Shown here: positions 8,152 to 17,542 of the stretch, in pieces | How the letters are laid out: each line of letters begins with the position of its first letter | How positions within the stretch are numbered: position 1 is the stretch's first letter | Notes under the pieces: generated by a model | Database searches by the model: none | Told to the model about the DNA's origin: nothing | The model's input: only the letters and a program-made list of their open reading frames with translations | Assembly: GCA_900316455.1 (NCBI GenBank) | Contig: ONCX01000016.1 | Coordinates: forward strand, 1 to 64,000 | Length of the DNA stretch: 64,000 nt | Origin: an uncultured Eubacteriales bacterium | Lineage (GTDB): Bacteria; Bacillota; Clostridia; Oscillospirales; Acutalibacteraceae | Direction of reading: 5' to 3' | Made by a program: the position numbers and the translations under genes

Positions 8152-8808
8152 ATGAAAAGCATCTATATTTCTTATTTAGCACCTAAAAATATCATAAATT
8201 ACATAAAAAATTCAGGCTGCAATATACATTTAGTTCCGTCCGGCGGCAGGACTTACAATGCAGTTGACTCGCACCCTGATATTTATTTCTGCAAGATGGG
8301 AGTAACTGAACACCCTTATATTTTCAGGGGCAATCCTGCCGAAATCGGCGCGGCTTACCCGCAGAACATAAAATTCAACGCCGTATGTCTCGACAGATAT
8401 TTCATACACAACATAAAATACACATCTCCCGCGCTTCTTAGTGAGGCGCGGGAGACAGGTCTTGAATTTATAAACGTAAATCAGGGCTATACAAAATGCA
8501 GCTGCGTTGTGGTGGACGGACATTCCATAATCACGTCCGACGAGGGAATTTACAGAGCGCTTAATCGATATTCCGATATTGAAACTCTGAAAATACGCGC
8601 CGGCTTCGTGAATCTTGAAGGATTCGACTACGGTTTTTTAGGCGGCGCTTCCGGCAGAATCGGAAATGAAATCATATTCAGCGGCAACCTCTCCGCTCAC
8701 CCCGATTATTCTTCAATCAGTCAATTCATAGAGGCACGCGGACTTGCTGTAAAATACTTCCCCGAATATCCTCTCACCGACATAGGCAGCATTCTCACCG
8801 ACTTCTGA
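8152..8808 (+). CDS. DUF6873-family GME-fold protein
   Basis: The 218-residue protein has the pattern I associate with DUF6873: an N-terminal 'SGGRTYNAVDSHPDIYFCKMG', a central NVNQGYTKCSCVVVDGHSIITSD and a C-terminal GFLGGASG followed by IFSGNL. This family is predicted to adopt the guanidino-group-modifying (pentein) fold. The Cys pair in KCSC and the HPD and GG motifs are conserved features, but a reaction has not been shown to my knowledge. I chose the ATG at 8152 because GGGAGAT lies six bases upstream; an upstream ATG at 8125 lacks a site. It is followed convergently by an SMI1-type gene on the other strand. The function is unknown and the family call is fairly secure. Confidence 0.75.
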   Translation: MKSIYISYLAPKNIINYIKNSGCNIHLVPSGGRTYNAVDSHPDIYFCKMGVTEHPYIFRGNPAEIGAAYPQNIKFNAVCLDRYFIHNIKYTSPALLSEARETGLEFINVNQGYTKCSCVVVDGHSIITSDEGIYRALNRYSDIETLKIRAGFVNLEGFDYGFLGGASGRIGNEIIFSGNLSAHPDYSSISQFIEARGLAVKYFPEYPLTDIGSILTDF

Positions 8809-8829
8809 TCAGTCGCTGAATTTATATTT

Positions 8830-9231
8830 TTACCACGCTGCGTCCTCGTATTCCTTAGCCAGAAATTCAAGGAATGACCGCAGGTCGGCAAACGCGGGTT
8901 CCGGATCGGTTTCGGAATCGTGATCCCACGCGTCGAACCACATTCCCTCCCCGTCCGGCTCAAACCGGCAGAGCCAGAATGTGAAATATTCATCGCAGCC
9001 GAACTGGAACCATTCGTCCCCGAACGCCTGTTTTGATACGGGATCATTCAGCGCCTCTTCAGGCGGGAAAATATGCCCGAAAGGGAAATCCGCCCCGCCG
9101 CAAAGCATATAAAATTCCCGCAGCGGCTCCGGTATTTTTTCGAGTGTTTCATCTGTGCAGCTTCGCTCGTAAAGCTCGGTTTCCGGAAATTCATCAATCA
9201 GCTCTTCCAGATACGTTTCGATCTCAAACAA
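8830..9231 (-). CDS. SMI1/KNR4-family protein
   Basis: The sequence shows the SMI1/KNR4 (SUKH) pattern: 'LREFYMLCGGADFPFGHIFPPEEAL', FQFGCDEYFTFWLCRFE, and the end DLRSFLEFLAKEYEDAAW. SUKH proteins are often immunity proteins against polymorphic toxins, or single-domain housekeeping proteins. Here the neighbour is purD, and a second SUKH-like protein lies in the same operon at 11934-12581. The start is uncertain: TTG at 9231 fits the usual N-terminal helix (FEIETYLEELIDEF), while an ATG at 9267 lacks a ribosome site. It may be the last gene of the purine transcript. Confidence 0.7.
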   Translation of the reverse strand: MFEIETYLEELIDEFPETELYERSCTDETLEKIPEPLREFYMLCGGADFPFGHIFPPEEALNDPVSKQAFGDEWFQFGCDEYFTFWLCRFEPDGEGMWFDAWDHDSETDPEPAFADLRSFLEFLAKEYEDAAW

Positions 9232-9330
9232 AACAAACCACAACCTTTTTTTGCGGTAAGCGAACATGAGAACAATCGGAATTTTTACTGCCAACTATCC
9301 ATTGTGAGTTGTGCGTTGTGCGCTTATCCG

Positions 9331-10611
9331 CTATTTCTTGTACGCCCTGCCTATATCCGTGCGGAAGTGGGCGCCCTTGAATTTTATTTTGTCAACCGCC
9401 GCGTAAGCCTTGTCAAGAGCTTCGTCGAGCGTTTCACCCTTTGCGGTAACGCCGAGAACGCGCCCGCCGTTGGTGAGAAATCCGCCGCCCGCAAATTCGG
9501 AGCATCTTGTTCCGGCGTGGTAGACCGTCGCGCCCTCCACCTGTCCGTTTTTGTCAAGACCCTCTATCGGGATTCCCTTGTCGTATTTGCCCGGGTAGCC
9601 TCCCGAAGCCATTATCACGCAGGCGCACGCGCCGTCGTCCCATTCGATGTCGATATCGGAAAGCCTTTCGTCGATTATCGCCTGAATTATCTCGGAGAAA
9701 TCAGTCTTGAGTCTCGGCAGGACAACCTGCGCCTCGGGGTCGCCAAAGCGGGAATTGTATTCTATAACCTTGGGACCGTCGGGAGTTATCATGAGTCCGA
9801 AGTAAAGGCAGCCCTTGAAGGTCCTGCCGTCGGTATTCATGGCATTAATGGTGGGAATAAAAATCTTTTCCATACATTCCTTTGCAACTTCGTCCGTATA
9901 GAACGGGTTGGGGCTGATAGTTCCCATACCGCCAGTGTTGGGACCTAAATTGCCGTTGAACACCCTCTTGTGATCCATTGATGAAACCATGGGCTTTACA
10001 CATTTGCCGTCTGTGAACGCCAGAACGGACACCTCCGGACCTGTGAGAAATTCCTCTATAACAATGTTATTGCCTGAATTGCCGAATATCTTGTCCTCCA
10101 TGATGGAGTGAATGGCGGCTTTCGCTTCGTCGAAATTCTCAGCGATCACAACGCCCTTGCCGAGCGCAAGTCCGTCCGCCTTGATAACAGACGGGTAGCT
10201 GTTCCTGCCTGCAATGTAATCCAGCGCTTCCTTAGGGTCGTTGAATACCTCGTAAGCCGCGCTTGGAATGCCGTATCTTTTCATGAGATCCTTTGAAAAT
10301 ACCTTGCTGCCCTCGATGATGGCGGCTCTTTTGTTTGGTCCGAAAGCGCGGATCCCCTCCGCTTCAAGAGCGTCAACCATTCCTTCAACAAGCGGATCGT
10401 CGGGCGCGACGAATACACAGTCCACCGCTAACTTCTTTGCGAGAGCTACAACGCCGTCAATGTCCGTCGCGGCGACATGAAATACCTCAGCGTCCTTTGA
10501 AATGCCGCCGTTGCCAGGCGTACAGTAGATTTTGTCAACGCCGGCGCTTTCTCTGAGCTTACGTATAATCGCGTGTTCACGTCCGCCGCCGCCGACTACC
10601 AAATATGTCAT
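9331..10611 (-). CDS. purD: Phosphoribosylamine-glycine ligase
   Basis: PurD joins glycine to phosphoribosylamine using ATP, step two of purine synthesis. The 426 residues match the family length. GGGGREHAIIRKL at residues 6-18 is the N-domain nucleotide-like loop. The ATP-grasp part shows YPSVIKADGLALGKGV, the signature RFGDPEAQ with VVLPRLK, and the C-terminal domain MASGGYPGKYDKG. It is near the end of the purine operon, 125 bases after the AICAR transformylase gene. The ATG start has only a distant AAAGGA. The enzyme is soluble. Confidence 0.97.
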   Translation of the reverse strand: MTYLVVGGGGREHAIIRKLRESAGVDKIYCTPGNGGISKDAEVFHVAATDIDGVVALAKKLAVDCVFVAPDDPLVEGMVDALEAEGIRAFGPNKRAAIIEGSKVFSKDLMKRYGIPSAAYEVFNDPKEALDYIAGRNSYPSVIKADGLALGKGVVIAENFDEAKAAIHSIMEDKIFGNSGNNIVIEEFLTGPEVSVLAFTDGKCVKPMVSSMDHKRVFNGNLGPNTGGMGTISPNPFYTDEVAKECMEKIFIPTINAMNTDGRTFKGCLYFGLMITPDGPKVIEYNSRFGDPEAQVVLPRLKTDFSEIIQAIIDERLSDIDIEWDDGACACVIMASGGYPGKYDKGIPIEGLDKNGQVEGATVYHAGTRCSEFAGGGFLTNGGRVLGVTAKGETLDEALDKAYAAVDKIKFKGAHFRTDIGRAYKK

Positions 10612-10678
10612 TGTGTCGTGTCAATCCTTTCAAATCAGAGCGCGGCAAAACAAAATCCAGCGCACAACGCTCCTACAT

Positions 10679-10715
10679 TATTCAGTTTTCAGTTTTCAGT
10701 CTTCAATTTTCAGTT
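10679..10715. repeat. Short TTCAGTTT-type tandem repeat between purH and purD
   Basis: The spacer holds four imperfect copies of TTTTCAGT in direct orientation. It is low-complexity intergenic sequence with no evident role. Confidence 0.5.
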
Positions 10716-10736
10716 AGCGAGCGAATGCGAGTGCTA

Positions 10737-11921
10737 TTAGTGATGGAACAATCTTATTCCCGTGAATACCATCGTCATTCCGTACTTATTGCAGGTCTCA
10801 ATCACGTTGTCGTCACGGATTGATCCGCCTGGCTCGGCAATGTACTGTACGCCGCTTCTCTTGGCGCGTTCGATATTGTCGCCGAACGGGAAGAAAGCGT
10901 CGCTGCCGAGGGACACTCCGCTCATTGTGGCAAGCCATGCTTTTTTCTCTTCCTTGGTGAACGGTTCGGGCTTCTCGGTGAAGAAAAGCTCCCATGTGCC
11001 GTCGCGGAGAACGTCGTCGTAATCGTCGCTGATGTAAACGTCGATGGTGTTATCGCGGTCGGGACGGCGAATGTCGGGCTTGAACGGAAGATTCAGCACC
11101 TTTTCGTTCTGTCGGAGATACCAGTTGTCCGCCTTGTTGCCGGCAAGTCTGGTGCAGTGTACTCTCGACTGCTGACCCGCTCCGACGCCGATTGCCTGAC
11201 CGTCCTTGACGTAGCAGACGGAATTCGACTGGGTGTATTTCAGGGTGATGAGCGAGATGATAAGGTCGTGCTTCGCTGTTTCGGGAAGCTCCTTGTTTTC
11301 GGTGACAATGTTGCTCATCATTTCGTCGTCAATCACAAGCTCGTTTCTTCCCTGCTCGAATGTCACGCCGTAAACCTGCTTGCGCTCGATGGGGTTCGGA
11401 ACATAATTCTCGTCCATTTTTATAATGCAATAGGTTCCCTTGCGCTTGGATTTGAGGATTTCCAGAGCCTCCGGCTCATAACCCGGCGCGATAACGCCGT
11501 CGGAAACTTCGCGCTGAATCATCTTCGCTGTGGGAACGTCGCACACGTCTGAAAGGGCGATGAAGTCGCCGTAGCTCGACATTCTGTCGGCTCCGCGTGC
11601 CTTGGCATAGGCGCAGGCAAGGGGCGAAAGCTCCAGATCGTCAACAAAGTATATCTTTTTCAGCACGTCGGAGAGAGGGGTTCCGATAGCCGCGCCTGCG
11701 GGACTTACGTGCTTGAATGAAGCCGCGGCGCAATAGCCTGTCGCCTTTTTAAGCTCACTGACAAGCTGCCAGCTGTTGAAAGCGTCGAGCAGATTGATAT
11801 ATCCCGGCTTTCCGTTAAGCACCTCGATGGGAAGGTCGCTGCCGTCCTCCATAAAGATTCTTGAAGGCTTCTGGTTGGGGTTGCAGCCGTATTTGAGCAT
11901 CATTTCGTTCATTGTTTTCAT
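10737..11921 (-). CDS. purH: Stand-alone AICAR transformylase
   Basis: This protein of about 394 residues corresponds only to the formyltransferase half of PurH. It transfers formyl from 10-formyl-THF to AICAR. Family markers are LKYGCNPNQKPS at the N-terminus, AAASFKHVSPAGAAIG (the catalytic Lys-His region), VGAGQQSRVHCTRLAG, SDAFFPFGDNIERA and the end IAEPGGSIRDDNVI. The N-terminal IMP cyclohydrolase domain of bifunctional PurH is absent. That activity is supplied by the PurO-type gene at 12578-13285, two genes upstream in the same operon. I set the start at ATG 11921, just after AAAGGA; an in-frame ATG at 11912 is also possible. Confidence 0.93.
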   Translation of the reverse strand: MKTMNEMMLKYGCNPNQKPSRIFMEDGSDLPIEVLNGKPGYINLLDAFNSWQLVSELKKATGYCAAASFKHVSPAGAAIGTPLSDVLKKIYFVDDLELSPLACAYAKARGADRMSSYGDFIALSDVCDVPTAKMIQREVSDGVIAPGYEPEALEILKSKRKGTYCIIKMDENYVPNPIERKQVYGVTFEQGRNELVIDDEMMSNIVTENKELPETAKHDLIISLITLKYTQSNSVCYVKDGQAIGVGAGQQSRVHCTRLAGNKADNWYLRQNEKVLNLPFKPDIRRPDRDNTIDVYISDDYDDVLRDGTWELFFTEKPEPFTKEEKKAWLATMSGVSLGSDAFFPFGDNIERAKRSGVQYIAEPGGSIRDDNVIETCNKYGMTMVFTGIRLFHH

Positions 11922-11933
11922 GCGTCCTTTCAA

Positions 11934-12581
11934 TTAAAAGAATTCAGGTTGTACAAATGCGTAATTCATCTGCATGAGCATATTCAGATAATCGTCAAAG
12001 CTGTCGGCGATCACGTCCAGACGGTCCGGGTCGTGAAGGAAACGGATAATCTGTCCCTTTTTGCCGGATTCCGACGGCGTATAGTCTATAAAGAGGCTGG
12101 ACGTGCCGCCGTTGTTCATGCAGTCGGAGAAGCAAAGCCAGTCGCACCGCGAACCGTCCTGACGAATGCGCGGGTCAACAAATAATTCGCTGCCGCCCTC
12201 ATGCTCCATTTCTTGTTTGTACCAGTAAAAAAGGTCGGCGAAATTGTCCCCGTAATTCATGTCGTCGTCCTCGATAAGCTGCGCCGCGGAATAGAGATAA
12301 TAAGGATAGCCGCCATCGTCAACATCAGAACCGAGAAAGTACAGCGCAATTTTATCATCGCCGTATTTTCTCCAATAGGTTCCGTCGGCAAATTCCAGCA
12401 GCTCCACCAGCGACGCAGGAATTTCGGGATATTTCTTCAGCAGAGTTATTTCGTCCTCAGCTGAAATTCCCTGCCTGACGTTTTCAAAATTGATCCATTC
12501 CTCCGCGCTCAGATCGCCGGCGCGGATATAGGCGTTTCTCAGCCCCTCGACGTATTTCTGTGCAAGCGTCATTTCAGTCAC
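11934..12581 (-). CDS. SMI1/KNR4-like protein in the purine operon
   Basis: This 215-residue acidic protein carries the SUKH core: ISAEDEITLLKKYPEIPASLVELLEFADGTYW, then YFLGSDVDDGGYPYYLY, and LCFSDCMNNGGTSSLFIDYTPS near the middle. Its start overlaps the end of the purO gene by four bases (GTGA), so the two are translationally coupled. The GTG at 12581 or the ATG at 12572 are both possible. It does not resemble a purine enzyme. An immunity or scaffold role is known for the family, but nothing here links it to a toxin. It separates purO from purH. Confidence 0.75.
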   Translation of the reverse strand: MTEMTLAQKYVEGLRNAYIRAGDLSAEEWINFENVRQGISAEDEITLLKKYPEIPASLVELLEFADGTYWRKYGDDKIALYFLGSDVDDGGYPYYLYSAAQLIEDDDMNYGDNFADLFYWYKQEMEHEGGSELFVDPRIRQDGSRCDWLCFSDCMNNGGTSSLFIDYTPSESGKKGQIIRFLHDPDRLDVIADSFDDYLNMLMQMNYAFVQPEFF

Positions 12582-13285
12582 ACGTTCTTATTGACGATTC
12601 GGGTATCAACCTCTCCGGATTCAAGGTCGATAAAGCGGGTGAAGAGGGAAACCTTGTTGTCCTCGTTGAGAGCGTTCCATGCCGCGTCGGTGAATTCATC
12701 AAGGCTGTCCGTGTCGATTTCAACCCATGTCGGCTCGCCCTCGTAGCTTGGAATGGGGTTGCCGTCGCACTTGTAGGTGTGAATGAAGTGTCCCTGTCCG
12801 GCAGGCGTGCCATTGTAGTCAAAGAAGAAACGCTGCGCCGAATCCGGATTGCCGTTGGCGCTCTTTAAGATGGAAAGCTGATAGTCGCCGTTCTTATGGA
12901 CAATGCCGCTGATTCTGGGGGTGTAGTTGGGCGGGTCAGGCTCGAATGTGCGGGTTCTGAGAGCGTCCTCGAACGTCTTGCCCTGTGCCATGAAATCATA
13001 AATAGTGTCGGTCTGGTCGCCGTTGGTTACGATGGTGTCGTCGCCAAGCACGCGGACAGGCGCGTAGATGATCAGCGAGGGATCGACGAGCTTCGACGGG
13101 TCAAAAGCCTCCGTGCGTATTCCGCCCTCCTGCTCTATGAAAACGCGGTTGCGGCTGTTTGTACTCCTTCCCATGATGAAGTAGGCAATCGCGGCGAACC
13201 TTCCGCTCTTGCTCTTGCCGAGCAGAATTCCCCTGCCCGGGTAGGTTGTCGCGCCGATTTCCTTAGCGTAATTGATGATTTCCAT
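12578..13285 (-). CDS. purO: IMP cyclohydrolase, PurO type
   Basis: The 235 residues match the IMP_cyclohyd family first described in archaea and found in many Clostridia. Markers are TYPGRGILLGKS, FIMGRSTNSRNRVF, IIYAPVRVLGDDTIVTNGDQTDTIYD, PNYTPRISGI, and the end 'NEDNKVSLFTRFIDLESG'. It closes the ring of FAICAR to give IMP, the last step of the pathway, replacing the missing N-terminal half of PurH. It sits in the purine operon, with four-base overlap to the next gene. A membrane-protein gene lies upstream. Confidence 0.92.
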   Translation of the reverse strand: MEIINYAKEIGATTYPGRGILLGKSKSGRFAAIAYFIMGRSTNSRNRVFIEQEGGIRTEAFDPSKLVDPSLIIYAPVRVLGDDTIVTNGDQTDTIYDFMAQGKTFEDALRTRTFEPDPPNYTPRISGIVHKNGDYQLSILKSANGNPDSAQRFFFDYNGTPAGQGHFIHTYKCDGNPIPSYEGEPTWVEIDTDSLDEFTDAAWNALNEDNKVSLFTRFIDLESGEVDTRIVNKNV

Positions 13286-13313
13286 ATTTTATTAAACTCC
13301 TTTGTTTTGGTGA

Positions 13314-13889
13314 TTATCTGTCAATTCTGACATAATGCCGCTTTGTATTCTCCCCGTCCGGCTGAACGGCTTGCAGATAGGGAAAACTCCCCAGAACAAA
13401 CTCACATAGCGGTTCAACCGAGGATTGTTCAAATTGTTCGTCTGTATGCAGCGGCAGGGAAAAAATTTCAAAAATATCCCTGTCGGTCGTAATGCTGAGG
13501 GTGGAGAATTTCGCAAAGAAAAACCGCCTGTCGCCGCCGATCAACTCTTTGACAGAAGCAATGCGGTATTCTTTCTCTCCGCATTCTATCACCACGGTTT
13601 CACCGTCCCGCCAGCAGTGTCCCACACCACGGAAAATCCCTAAGCCGTGCGTCAGACTGAACAGGGAAAGCAAGCCGACTGATACAATTAACATGCGCTC
13701 AAGACATTGCCACAGGCTGACGGAAAACCTCACCCGCAGAAACAATGTGAACAAGCCCGCCAGCACAAGACAAAGCATATTGCCCCACTGAATCCTTTCG
13801 TGAAGCTGATAATGGAATTCATACTTCACAAGCCCGTTGTCGGCGGCTTCTTCCTCACCGATAGCAAAAGGAAAATTAACGGCTTCCAT
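13314..13889 (-). CDS. Membrane protein of unknown function in the purine operon
   Basis: The 191-residue product has two adjacent membrane helices near the N-terminus, about residues 35-53 (GNMLCLVLAGLFTLFLRV) and 62-84 (LERMLIVSVGLLSLFSLTHGLGI). A soluble domain of about 100 residues follows, with alternating strands such as GETVVIECGEKEYRIA and SITTDRDIFEIF. The pattern resembles YcxB-like or PH-like membrane proteins, but I do not recognise a family. GAAGGAG precedes the ATG. Its position between purN and purO suggests co-transcription only. Confidence 0.65.
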   Translation of the reverse strand: MEAVNFPFAIGEEEAADNGLVKYEFHYQLHERIQWGNMLCLVLAGLFTLFLRVRFSVSLWQCLERMLIVSVGLLSLFSLTHGLGIFRGVGHCWRDGETVVIECGEKEYRIASVKELIGGDRRFFFAKFSTLSITTDRDIFEIFSLPLHTDEQFEQSSVEPLCEFVLGSFPYLQAVQPDGENTKRHYVRIDR

Positions 13890-13958
13890 TATTCCTCACT
13901 CCTTCATTCAATAGCGCACAATGGCACAGCCCTTATTAACTGATTTGTGCAAAGCACA

Positions 13959-14225
13959 TTATCCGTGCAGACCCTCGGACTGAAGCTGCATGTTCTCCAC
14001 AATTATGTCGTGGATTTCTCCGAGCGACGCGCAGTATTCCAGCACCTTCCACGGCTCATTGGTGTGGTAGTGGATTTTGATTGTTTCCTCGTCGCCGACG
14101 GCAAGCAGGCAGTCCCCCACAAAATTCTCCACAAAATAATCGTTGATTGCGTCCTCGTCAAGGTCGTGTCCCTCGATAAGAAGCTGCGTGTCAAATTTGA
14201 ATTCTACTGTTTCATTCTCAGGCAT
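13959..14225 (-). CDS. FakA-like miniprotein (kinase-associated domain)
   Basis: The 88 residues align with the domain of fatty-acid-kinase subunit FakA/YloV that follows the DAK2 part. It has TQLLIEG, GDCLLAVGDEETIKIHYHTNEPWKVLEY and the ending GEIHDIIVENMQLQ. In full FakA proteins this stretch reads 'GDSLVVVGDDD.IKVHVHTNDPG.VL'. The DAK2 kinase domain is absent, so this is a domain-size gene without kinase activity of its own. It has a good ribosome site (GAAGGAG) and lies after purN. The role is unknown. Confidence 0.72.
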   Translation of the reverse strand: MPENETVEFKFDTQLLIEGHDLDEDAINDYFVENFVGDCLLAVGDEETIKIHYHTNEPWKVLEYCASLGEIHDIIVENMQLQSEGLHG

Positions 14226-14307
14226 GTTTTTTCGTCTCCTTCATTGTAAATTTCAAGGGCAAATCCCTTCCGATTTTTGATTCTTCTTTATTCTCTATTC
14301 TTCCATG

Positions 14308-14946
14308 CTAAGCGTCCAGAATGACCGTATGATTTCCCTCGATCCTTATTCTTCCTTCACAGAAGAGTGAAACCGCACGTGGAAGTATTTCCCATTCAGC
14401 TTGGCGCATAACGCGGTATTGGAGAATATCCTCGTTGTCCCCCTGCTCTATCGGCACTGCCTTTTGCAGAATAATCGCGCCGCCGTCGGTGATTTCATTG
14501 ACGAAATGCGCTGTCGCGCCGGTGACCTTCATGCCGCTGGCGAGAACGGCGGTGTGAACCTTTTTGCCGTAAAAGCCGTCCCCGCAGAAAAGCGGAATCA
14601 GCGAGGGGTGAATATTGATTATCCTGTTGCGGTATTTCTCTATGACAGTTGGACCGAGTATCGAGAGAAATCCCGCAAGCACAATTAAATCTATCGAGCG
14701 GTTTTCCAGTGCTGCCAAAATCGCCGCGTCGTATTCCACGCTCGTGGAATACGCCTTTCGCGAAACGACCTGATATTCTATTCCGGCTTTCTTAGCCCGC
14801 TCGATGGCGTATGCCTTTTCGTTGCTCGCAAGCACGAAAACTATCCGCCCGTTTTTAATCTCGCCGCGCTCCTGCGCGTCTATCAGGGCTTGCAGATTCG
14901 TGCCGCCGCCGGAGACGAATACAGCTATATTCTTCACACTCAGCAT
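14308..14946 (-). CDS. purN: Phosphoribosylglycinamide formyltransferase
   Basis: PurN formylates GAR with 10-formyl-THF. The 212-residue length is normal. [14 protein letters not shown] at residues 9-22 binds the phosphate. The catalytic region shows [17 protein letters not shown] (Asn-His) and [18 protein letters not shown] with the conserved His and Asp. The ATG overlaps the purM stop by seven bases, so the two are coupled. Confidence 0.96.
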   Translation of the reverse strand: MLSVKNIAVFVSGGGTNLQALIDAQERGEIKNGRIVFVLASNEKAYAIERAKKAGIEYQVVSRKAYSTSVEYDAAILAALENRSIDLIVLAGFLSILGPTVIEKYRNRIINIHPSLIPLFCGDGFYGKKVHTAVLASGMKVTGATAHFVNEITDGGAIILQKAVPIEQGDNEDILQYRVMRQAEWEILPRAVSLFCEGRIRIEGNHTVILDA

Positions 14947-15989
14947 ATTTCAACACCCTCAGCGCCGCTTACCACTTCGCCGATGACATATGCCTCTTCG
15001 CCGTTTGCCTTCAGCGTTTCAATCGCTCTGTCCGCCTCGGAGGGATCCACAGCCACAACCAGACCCACGCCCATGTTGAATGTGTTGAACATGTCGTGAT
15101 CGTCGATCCTGCCGTCGCTCATCTTCTGAATATAATTGAATACCGGCAGAACCTTAACCGCGCTTCTCTGAACCCTTGCCATCAAGCCGTCCGGCAGCAT
15201 ACGGGGAATGTTCTCATAAAAGCCGCCGCCGGTGATATTTGAAATGCCGTGTACCGATACAGCCTTTTGCAGTGCAAGCACGGATTTAACATATATTCTC
15301 GTCGGGGTGAGAAGCTCTTCGCCGAGCGTCTTGCCGAATTCGTCAATATGCTTTGAAATATTCTGCGAGCTGACTCTCAGAGTCGTGCGTACAAGCGAGA
15401 AGCCGTTGGAATGAAGTCCTGTTGACGCGACGCCTATAAGCGTATCGCCTGCTTTTACGTTGGCACAGTCAACGATTTTCTCCTTGTCGGCAAGACCAAC
15501 GCAGAAGCCCGCCAGATCGTATTCCTCAGGAGGATAGAATCCAGGCATTTCGGCTGTCTCGCCGCCGATAAGGGCGCAGCCCGCCTGCACGCAGCCCTCC
15601 GCGACGCCGCCTACTATATCAGCTACCTTCTCCGGAATGTTCTTTCCAACCGCAAGATAGTCGAGGAAAAATAGCGGCTGCGCCCCGCTGCACGCCACGT
15701 CGTTTGCACACATTGCAACGCAGTCTATTCCGACGGTGTCGTGCTTGTCCATGAGAAATGCGATTTTCAGCTTGGTTCCAACGCCGTCAGTTCCCGATAC
15801 AAGCGTCGGGGTCTTCATTCCGGAAAAATCCGGCTCAAAGAGTCCCCCAAAGCCGCCTATGCCCGACACCACTCCTGGAATATTGGTACGTGCGACGTGC
15901 TTTTTGATAAGCTCTACCGATCTGTAACCGGCAGTAACGTCAACTCCGGCTTCCTTATAGCTGTTGCTGTAGCTTTTTGTGTTGCTCAT
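14940..15989 (-). CDS. purM: Phosphoribosylformylglycinamidine cyclo-ligase (AIR synthetase)
   Basis: PurM closes FGAM to AIR with ATP. The 349 residues contain [19 protein letters not shown] at the N-terminus, [15 protein letters not shown] (nucleotide loop), [34 protein letters not shown] and [19 protein letters not shown]. All are standard for the family. AGGAGGTC precedes the ATG. It follows purF by 45 bases and overlaps purN. Confidence 0.97.
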   Translation of the reverse strand: MSNTKSYSNSYKEAGVDVTAGYRSVELIKKHVARTNIPGVVSGIGGFGGLFEPDFSGMKTPTLVSGTDGVGTKLKIAFLMDKHDTVGIDCVAMCANDVACSGAQPLFFLDYLAVGKNIPEKVADIVGGVAEGCVQAGCALIGGETAEMPGFYPPEEYDLAGFCVGLADKEKIVDCANVKAGDTLIGVASTGLHSNGFSLVRTTLRVSSQNISKHIDEFGKTLGEELLTPTRIYVKSVLALQKAVSVHGISNITGGGFYENIPRMLPDGLMARVQRSAVKVLPVFNYIQKMSDGRIDDHDMFNTFNMGVGLVVAVDPSEADRAIETLKANGEEAYVIGEVVSGAEGVEIC

Positions 15990-16034
15990 ATATAAAAGAC
16001 CTCCTGAATATTATTCCGTGCGCTGCGATTTCTG

Positions 16035-17489
16035 TCAATTCGGCTGCTCGCCTATTTTAAAATCATATTTATTGAAATATTCGCGCTCGTCTACTTTCAT
16101 GGGATAATTTCCGGTGAAGCAGGCGTCGCATATACCTATCCCGTCCATTCCCGCAACATTGTGAATGCCGTCTACCGAGACAAATCCGAGGGAATCCGCG
16201 CCGATTGCGGAACAGATTTCCTCCACCTTCATGCTGTTGGTAATGAGCGAGCCGCGGTCGTTGATAGTCGTGCCGAAATAACAGGTGTTGAATACCGGCG
16301 GCGACGAAATTCTCATATGAACCTCGACGGCTCCCGCCTTGCGGAGAAGCCCGATGATGTGCTTTGCCGTCATTCCCTTGATGATGGAATCGTCTATAAG
16401 TATGACGCGCTTGCCCTTAATGATGGATTCAAGCACGTTCAGCTTGACCTTCAGCGCCATTTTAAATGTGTCGTCGTCCTTGCCGATATGCGCCTGTGAG
16501 ATGTATTTATTCTTGATAAGCGCCGTTCCATAGGGTATGCCGCTTTCGCGTGAATATCCTATTGCCGCAGAAATTCCCGAATCCGGCACACCGCATACGA
16601 TGTCCGCCTCAACAGGGTGTTCCCTCGCGAGCAGCTTGCCTATTTCCATGCGTACCTCGTGTACGCTCTTGCCGTTTATTACGGAATCGGGACGCGCAAA
16701 ATATACATACTCGTAAATGCAGAGAGCCTGCTTTTCCTTGCCGCAGTGCGTCCTGTCCGAATGAAAGCCGTCGTCGTCGATCATCACGACTTCGCCCGGC
16801 TCCACGTCGCGCACGAATTCCGCGCCTATGCCGTCGAACACACATGTCTCGCTGGCAACTACCCAGCAGTTGTCGCCAATCTGTCCGAGCGACAGCGGAC
16901 GCATTCCCCTCGGATCGCGCACGGCAATGAGCTTGTTGCGGCTCATTATTGCCATTGAATAGGCGCCCTGAACCTCTTCCATAGCCTCGGCGACAGCCTT
17001 TTCTATCGAACCGGAAAGCACACGCTTGCGCGCGATCAGATACGCCATTGTCTCGGCGTCGCTTCCTGCCTGAAACATTGCGCCGTCATGCTCTAAATAT
17101 TCGCGCAGGTCGTTGCCGTTTACAAGAGCGCCGTTGTTTGACAGCGCCATAACGCCCTCCATATATCGCATGACAAGCGGCTGGGCAGCAACGCGCTCCA
17201 CAACAGCCTTGCTCGAATTCCTTACGTGAGCTATGGCAATCTTGCCAGGCTTGATTCTTTTGAGCATTTCCGCCGTAAAAACGTCCGCTACAAGTCCGAG
17301 ATCCTTGTAGCAGCGGATTGTCTTTCCGTCGGAGAATGCCATGCCCGCGCCGACGCGTCCCCTGTGCTGCATAGCGTAAAGCGCGAGGTGCGTCAGTTCC
17401 AGAACCTTTTTCTCATCTGCGCAGTAAATGCCGAACACGCCGCACTCTTCGCTTAAATTTTCATAATTATTATTCTCATAATTATTCAA
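16035..17489 (-). CDS. purF: Amidophosphoribosyltransferase
   Basis: PurF makes phosphoribosylamine from PRPP and glutamine, the committed step. A short N-terminal propeptide (MNNYENNNYENLSEE) ends before the Cys nucleophile in CGVFGIY, so processing is expected as in Bacillus-type PurF. The phosphoribosyltransferase part has VILIDDSIIKGMTAKHI (PRPP loop). The C-terminal GICDACFTGNYP supplies cysteines typical of the 4Fe-4S form. The TTG start at 17489 has GGAGG ten bases upstream. The gene lies between purE and purM. Confidence 0.96.
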   Translation of the reverse strand: MNNYENNNYENLSEECGVFGIYCADEKKVLELTHLALYAMQHRGRVGAGMAFSDGKTIRCYKDLGLVADVFTAEMLKRIKPGKIAIAHVRNSSKAVVERVAAQPLVMRYMEGVMALSNNGALVNGNDLREYLEHDGAMFQAGSDAETMAYLIARKRVLSGSIEKAVAEAMEEVQGAYSMAIMSRNKLIAVRDPRGMRPLSLGQIGDNCWVVASETCVFDGIGAEFVRDVEPGEVVMIDDDGFHSDRTHCGKEKQALCIYEYVYFARPDSVINGKSVHEVRMEIGKLLAREHPVEADIVCGVPDSGISAAIGYSRESGIPYGTALIKNKYISQAHIGKDDDTFKMALKVKLNVLESIIKGKRVILIDDSIIKGMTAKHIIGLLRKAGAVEVHMRISSPPVFNTCYFGTTINDRGSLITNSMKVEEICSAIGADSLGFVSVDGIHNVAGMDGIGICDACFTGNYPMKVDEREYFNKYDFKIGEQPN

Positions 17490-17542
17490 ATGCTAAAAAC
17501 CTCCAGACATCGCAAAGTGTTAAGAGAGAACAGCCTCGAACT

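Noticed and set aside
9073..9948. Plus-strand frame of about 290 residues opposite purD
   Set aside because: It is opposite a clearly conserved gene, with no family resemblance or start signal.
16550..16930. Arg/Pro-rich plus-strand frame opposite purF
   Set aside because: It is a shadow of the purF codons, with no supporting signals.
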